Shown here: positions 61,524 to 64,000 of the stretch, one piece after another
Position numbering within the stretch: the stretch's first letter is position 1
How the letters are laid out: each line of letters opens with the position of its first letter
NCBI RefSeq assembly: GCF_014529535.1
Contig: NW_023503376.1
Location: forward strand, 5,157,716 to 5,221,715
Length of the DNA stretch: 64,000 nucleotides
DNA from: Bradysia coprophila
Lineage: Eukaryota; Arthropoda; Insecta; Diptera; Sciaridae
Reading direction: 5' to 3'
Made by a program: the position numbers and the translations under genes
The notes under the pieces: generated by a model
What the model saw: the letters and a program-made list of their open reading frames with translations, nothing else
What the model was told of the DNA's origin: nothing
The model's database searches: none

Positions 61524-61625
61524 AAAAAGTACTCCGTGAGAGAGCCGTGAGAGAGCGTACTGTCAAATAAGCAAAGAAACAATTGAAAAAATTCAATTTT
61601 TTCTCTCACACGGAGTACTTTTTTG
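61524..61625. repeat. Hairpin upstream of dUTPase
   Basis: AAAAAGTACTCCGTGAGAGA and TCTCTCACACGGAGTACTTT form inverted arms around a 60-bp centre, a small MITE-like structure about 130 bp before the dUTPase start codon, within or next to its promoter. Confidence 0.75.
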
Positions 61626-61752
61626 GTAAGAGAAAACTAAGCCATTACACTTCGCGCCAAATCTGTCTCCAGTTATAATCTCGACTGTAAAAGTGCTCGT
61701 CGATTTTGTCATTGAAAATAAATTTTTTGATTAAAAAGAAACTCCAGCCACC

Positions 61753-62273
61753 ATGGTTCTCGAACGGTGTACACTACGCTTCGCTAAGCTAACTGAAAAT
61801 GCATTCGCTCCGGTCAAGGGTTCAGCTTTCGCAGCTGGTTTCGATTTGCGAAGGTATGTTACACAACACTACCGGCAATTGGACAATCACAGAAAAAATC
61901 AATTCAGACCCAATCTCACTTTGACCGTTTCAGCGCTTACGAATACAAAATTCCAGCCCGTGGCAAGCAAGTCGTTCTGACCGATATTCAAATCGAACTC
62001 CCAGCTGGTTGTTATGGTCGCGTTGCACCGCGTTCCGGTCTAGCCGCAAAGAATTTCATCGACGTTGGTGCTGGTGTAATTGACGAGGATTATCGCGGCA
62101 ACGTCGGAGTGGTGATGTTCAACCATGCCGAACAGGAGTTCGAAGTGAAGAAAGGTGATCGCATCGCTCAGTTGATTTGTGAACGGATTTTCTATCCCGA
62201 TATTCAAGAAGTTGAAACGCTATCGATGACGGAACGAGGAACTGGTGGTTTCGGTTCAACTGGAACGAAATAG
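61753..62273 (+). CDS. dUTPase: dUTP diphosphatase, two exons
   Basis: Exon 1 is 61753-61853 and exon 2 is 61934-62273 (GT-AG, phase 2 giving S34); 146 aa, the normal size for a trimeric dUTPase. All five motifs are present: GFDLRSAYEY (29-38), RVAPRSGLA (63-71), [20 protein letters not shown] (79-98, catalytic Asp84), [10 protein letters not shown] (106-115) and [10 protein letters not shown] (135-144). The enzyme hydrolyses dUTP to dUMP and pyrophosphate, keeps uracil out of DNA and supplies dUMP for dTMP synthesis. There is no obvious mitochondrial presequence. The start has a strong context (GCCACCATGG). AATAAA is at 62348-62353. Confidence 0.97.
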
Positions 62274-62359
62274 ATGAATGTAAAGTGTTCTGAGTGTTCC
62301 TATATCGCATGAAGTTCTGGATGAAGTTTGATCTCTGATTTTTGTTTAATAAATTTTTA

Positions 62360-62955
62360 AGTGCCAAAAGTGAGTCCTGATGCAGAGCGTCTTCTTATTC
62401 AACGACTAGAAAACTTGTGCAGGTTTGATATATCTACATGTAGCAAGGTGATCTAAACGGAGAGATCGAGAGACAATTAACAACTCTGCTTCACTGTCCT
62501 GAAAATTCGACGACATGAGTATAGAAGACTTCCTGAAGAAACGGCGACTGATCGTTTATTCAGAAAAGTCGTCGCTTTTTCTTGACAAAATGTTAAGAAG
62601 CGGCGATATCCCGAAGAAGAATCAGCGACTTCCTGAAGAAACGAGAACTTTCCGAAGAAACTGTGAGTTCCTAAAAACATAGCTAACACCGACCCGTACG
62701 AAACACCTATTCGTATCAAAAGCCTTTAATGTGAAACTCTTCATTTCTTTTACTTACATTATTCACTCTTTGCCTTGTTATCATACACAAATAAATTGCC
62801 GGAGGCAATATAGACAGCCCCGTACGAAGTCAACTTTAATAAATTCCTATTTAAACAGCTATATACCGCTATATTTACATATAAATAAACATTTCACAGA
62901 GGAATATGCTATTATATAGCTCTATATGCCTGTATATAGCTCAATATAGTCTAGT
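62360..62955. other. Intergenic after dUTPase
   Basis: 62510-62665 contains a cluster of repeated words (CCTGAAGAAACGGCGACT, GACTTCCTGAAGAAACG, TCCGAAGAAAC). AGCCCCGTACGAAG at 62818 matches the end of the element at 53799-54786, and 62865-62950 is rich in TATATAGCTC words. No gene was seen. Confidence 0.5.
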
Positions 62956-62959
62956 ATTG

Positions 62960-64000
62960 TCGAATTTGGATCCTGAGTGCGTTAAGCTGAAACGTTCTGG
63001 CTGCCCGCTCGTGGGTGAGGACGATCATCATCCGGCTTTGTCTTTCACGGTACGGACGTCTCCAGTACGTTATGTGAACGAAAAACGCTCATGTAAAACT
63101 AACTTCTTCAAATCTGATTACGTGACCTTAAGTTCAAGGCTTGCTCTCGTTAATTGGGTAAGTCTTTTTTGTTTCCTTACTGTTAGCCAGTGCGTCGAGA
63201 AGTTTAATGAAATTCTTAATGAGCATATTGATAAACTGCCGAAGTCAACGGGTAAAGACAAACGGTTTCCTTGCTGGTATTCTAAAGAACTCATTACGTT
63301 GATTGCTAAGAAGGCTAAAGCCAGGAAGAAGAAGAAGAGTGGAGATGCAGTTGACATTGAGGAATACAAGAACTTGAGGCGTGCTGTGAAACAGCTTATA
63401 TCTCAGTGTCATGATGATTATATTAGAAATACGGAAGATAACTTGAAGTCTAATTCGAAATGCTTCTTTTCGTACACTAAATCAATTAGAAAGACGAATT
63501 CTTTGCCTGCCAATTTAAGTCACAGAAGCTCTAGCGTTAACGATAAGGATTCGGCGTGTAATTTGTTTGCACGATTCTTCGATTCAGTCTACCAGGATAG
63601 TGGAGATACTAGCGACATTTTTGACGATTTCTCGATTGACCGCCTACGTTTGAATGATGTCACAATCAGTGAATCGGATGTGAATTCTATTTTGAGCAGT
63701 TTCGATTGTAATAAGATGAGTAGTCCTGATAACATTCCGATAATTTTCTATGTTCGACTCAAAGATTCGCTGTCATTACCATTGTCAATTATTTTTAATA
63801 AATCGCTTTCTGAGGGTGTCTTTCCAGGTCTGTGGAAACTCAGCTTTATTTCACCAATCTACAAATCCGGAAAAAAATGTGACGTCACTAATTACCGTCC
63901 CGTTAGCATCATTTGCGCTAGCGCTAAGATTTTTGAGAAATTGGTCTTCCGTATGGTATTTGACTTCGTGAAATCATCAATCAGTTCATGTCAACATGGG
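62960..64000 (+). pseudogene. 5'-truncated Jockey-like retrotransposon ORF2, continues beyond the window
   Basis: One frame stays open for 347 codons from about 62960 to the window edge. It begins near the end of the endonuclease domain (CPLVGEDDHHPALSF), then has the linker DKRFPCWYSKELITLIAKKA, FFSYTKSIRKT, and the first RT blocks NKMSSPDNIPIIF, SEGVFPGLWKLSFISPIYKS, NYRPVSIICASAKIFEKLVF and SSCQHG. The order and motifs are those of Jockey-clade ORF2. The endonuclease start is missing, as expected for 5' truncation, so this copy cannot be autonomous. The frame is undamaged as far as it can be seen. It is a different family from the element at 8240-13043. Confidence 0.9.

Noticed and set aside
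1-64000. CRISPR arrays, operons or bacterial-type signals
   Set aside because: The window is clearly eukaryotic (spliced genes, MITEs, LINEs). No regular repeat-spacer array exists; the tandem arrays have no unique spacers.

Overview
The window is animal, almost certainly insect, DNA. It is AT-rich, its genes have short GT-AG introns and AATAAA signals, and it contains a 7tm_6 insect odorant receptor, an insect-style PCID2 and dUTPase, and dense MITEs and Jockey/CR1-type retrotransposons. A lower dipteran (fungus-gnat-like) is my best guess, but that is inference. Many start codons, splice sites and target-site duplications below were read by eye and have not been aligned.

Layout, left to right. 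0-8 kb: two small secreted cysteine-rich peptide genes (+ at 1821-2522, - at 5656-6043), both with a phase-0 intron after the signal-peptide glutamine. The second has a 386-bp hAT-like MITE inserted exactly at its start codon. 8.2-13.0 kb: an apparently intact two-ORF non-LTR retrotransposon (PHD-finger ORF1; endonuclease/RT ORF2; TAATG overlap). 13.5-25.7 kb: a 12.2-kb block bounded by two copies of a long-TIR, 9-bp-TSD (Mutator-like) element, here called P. The block splits a TTAA-type MITE. Inside it lie a transposase-like pseudogene whose C-terminal part sits at the left end and N-terminal part at the right end (circularly permuted), two retrotransposon relics, an apparently intact three-exon gene for a 640-aa lysine-rich protein, and an N-terminally incomplete odorant receptor. 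25.9-30.5 kb: a minus-strand five-exon (partial) gene for a coiled-coil protein, with a tRNA-derived SINE and MITEs in its large intron.

30.5-50 kb: no convincing protein gene. This stretch is intergenic or long-intron DNA with MITEs, a 430-bp hairpin, 109-bp and 18-bp tandem arrays and microsatellites. 50.0-51.0 kb: a CAP-superfamily (SCP/venom-allergen-like) gene with a -1 frameshift. 51.3-55.3 kb: MITEs, including a mariner-type MITE nested in a hAT-type MITE. 56.1-58.4 kb: PCID2 (five exons) convergent with a gene for an acidic 198-aa protein. 58.9-61.1 kb: a 2.3-kb foldback element. 61.75-62.27 kb: a two-exon dUTPase. 63.0-64.0 kb: a 5'-truncated Jockey-like ORF2 running off the right edge.

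The most unusual structure is the 12-kb block. The two P copies share outer target duplications (TACTTCATT, inside one MITE) and inner target duplications (TAAAGACTT, inside one transposase gene). This is the geometry expected if a circular molecule, or a tandemly duplicated P-flanked unit, carrying real genes was inserted into the MITE.
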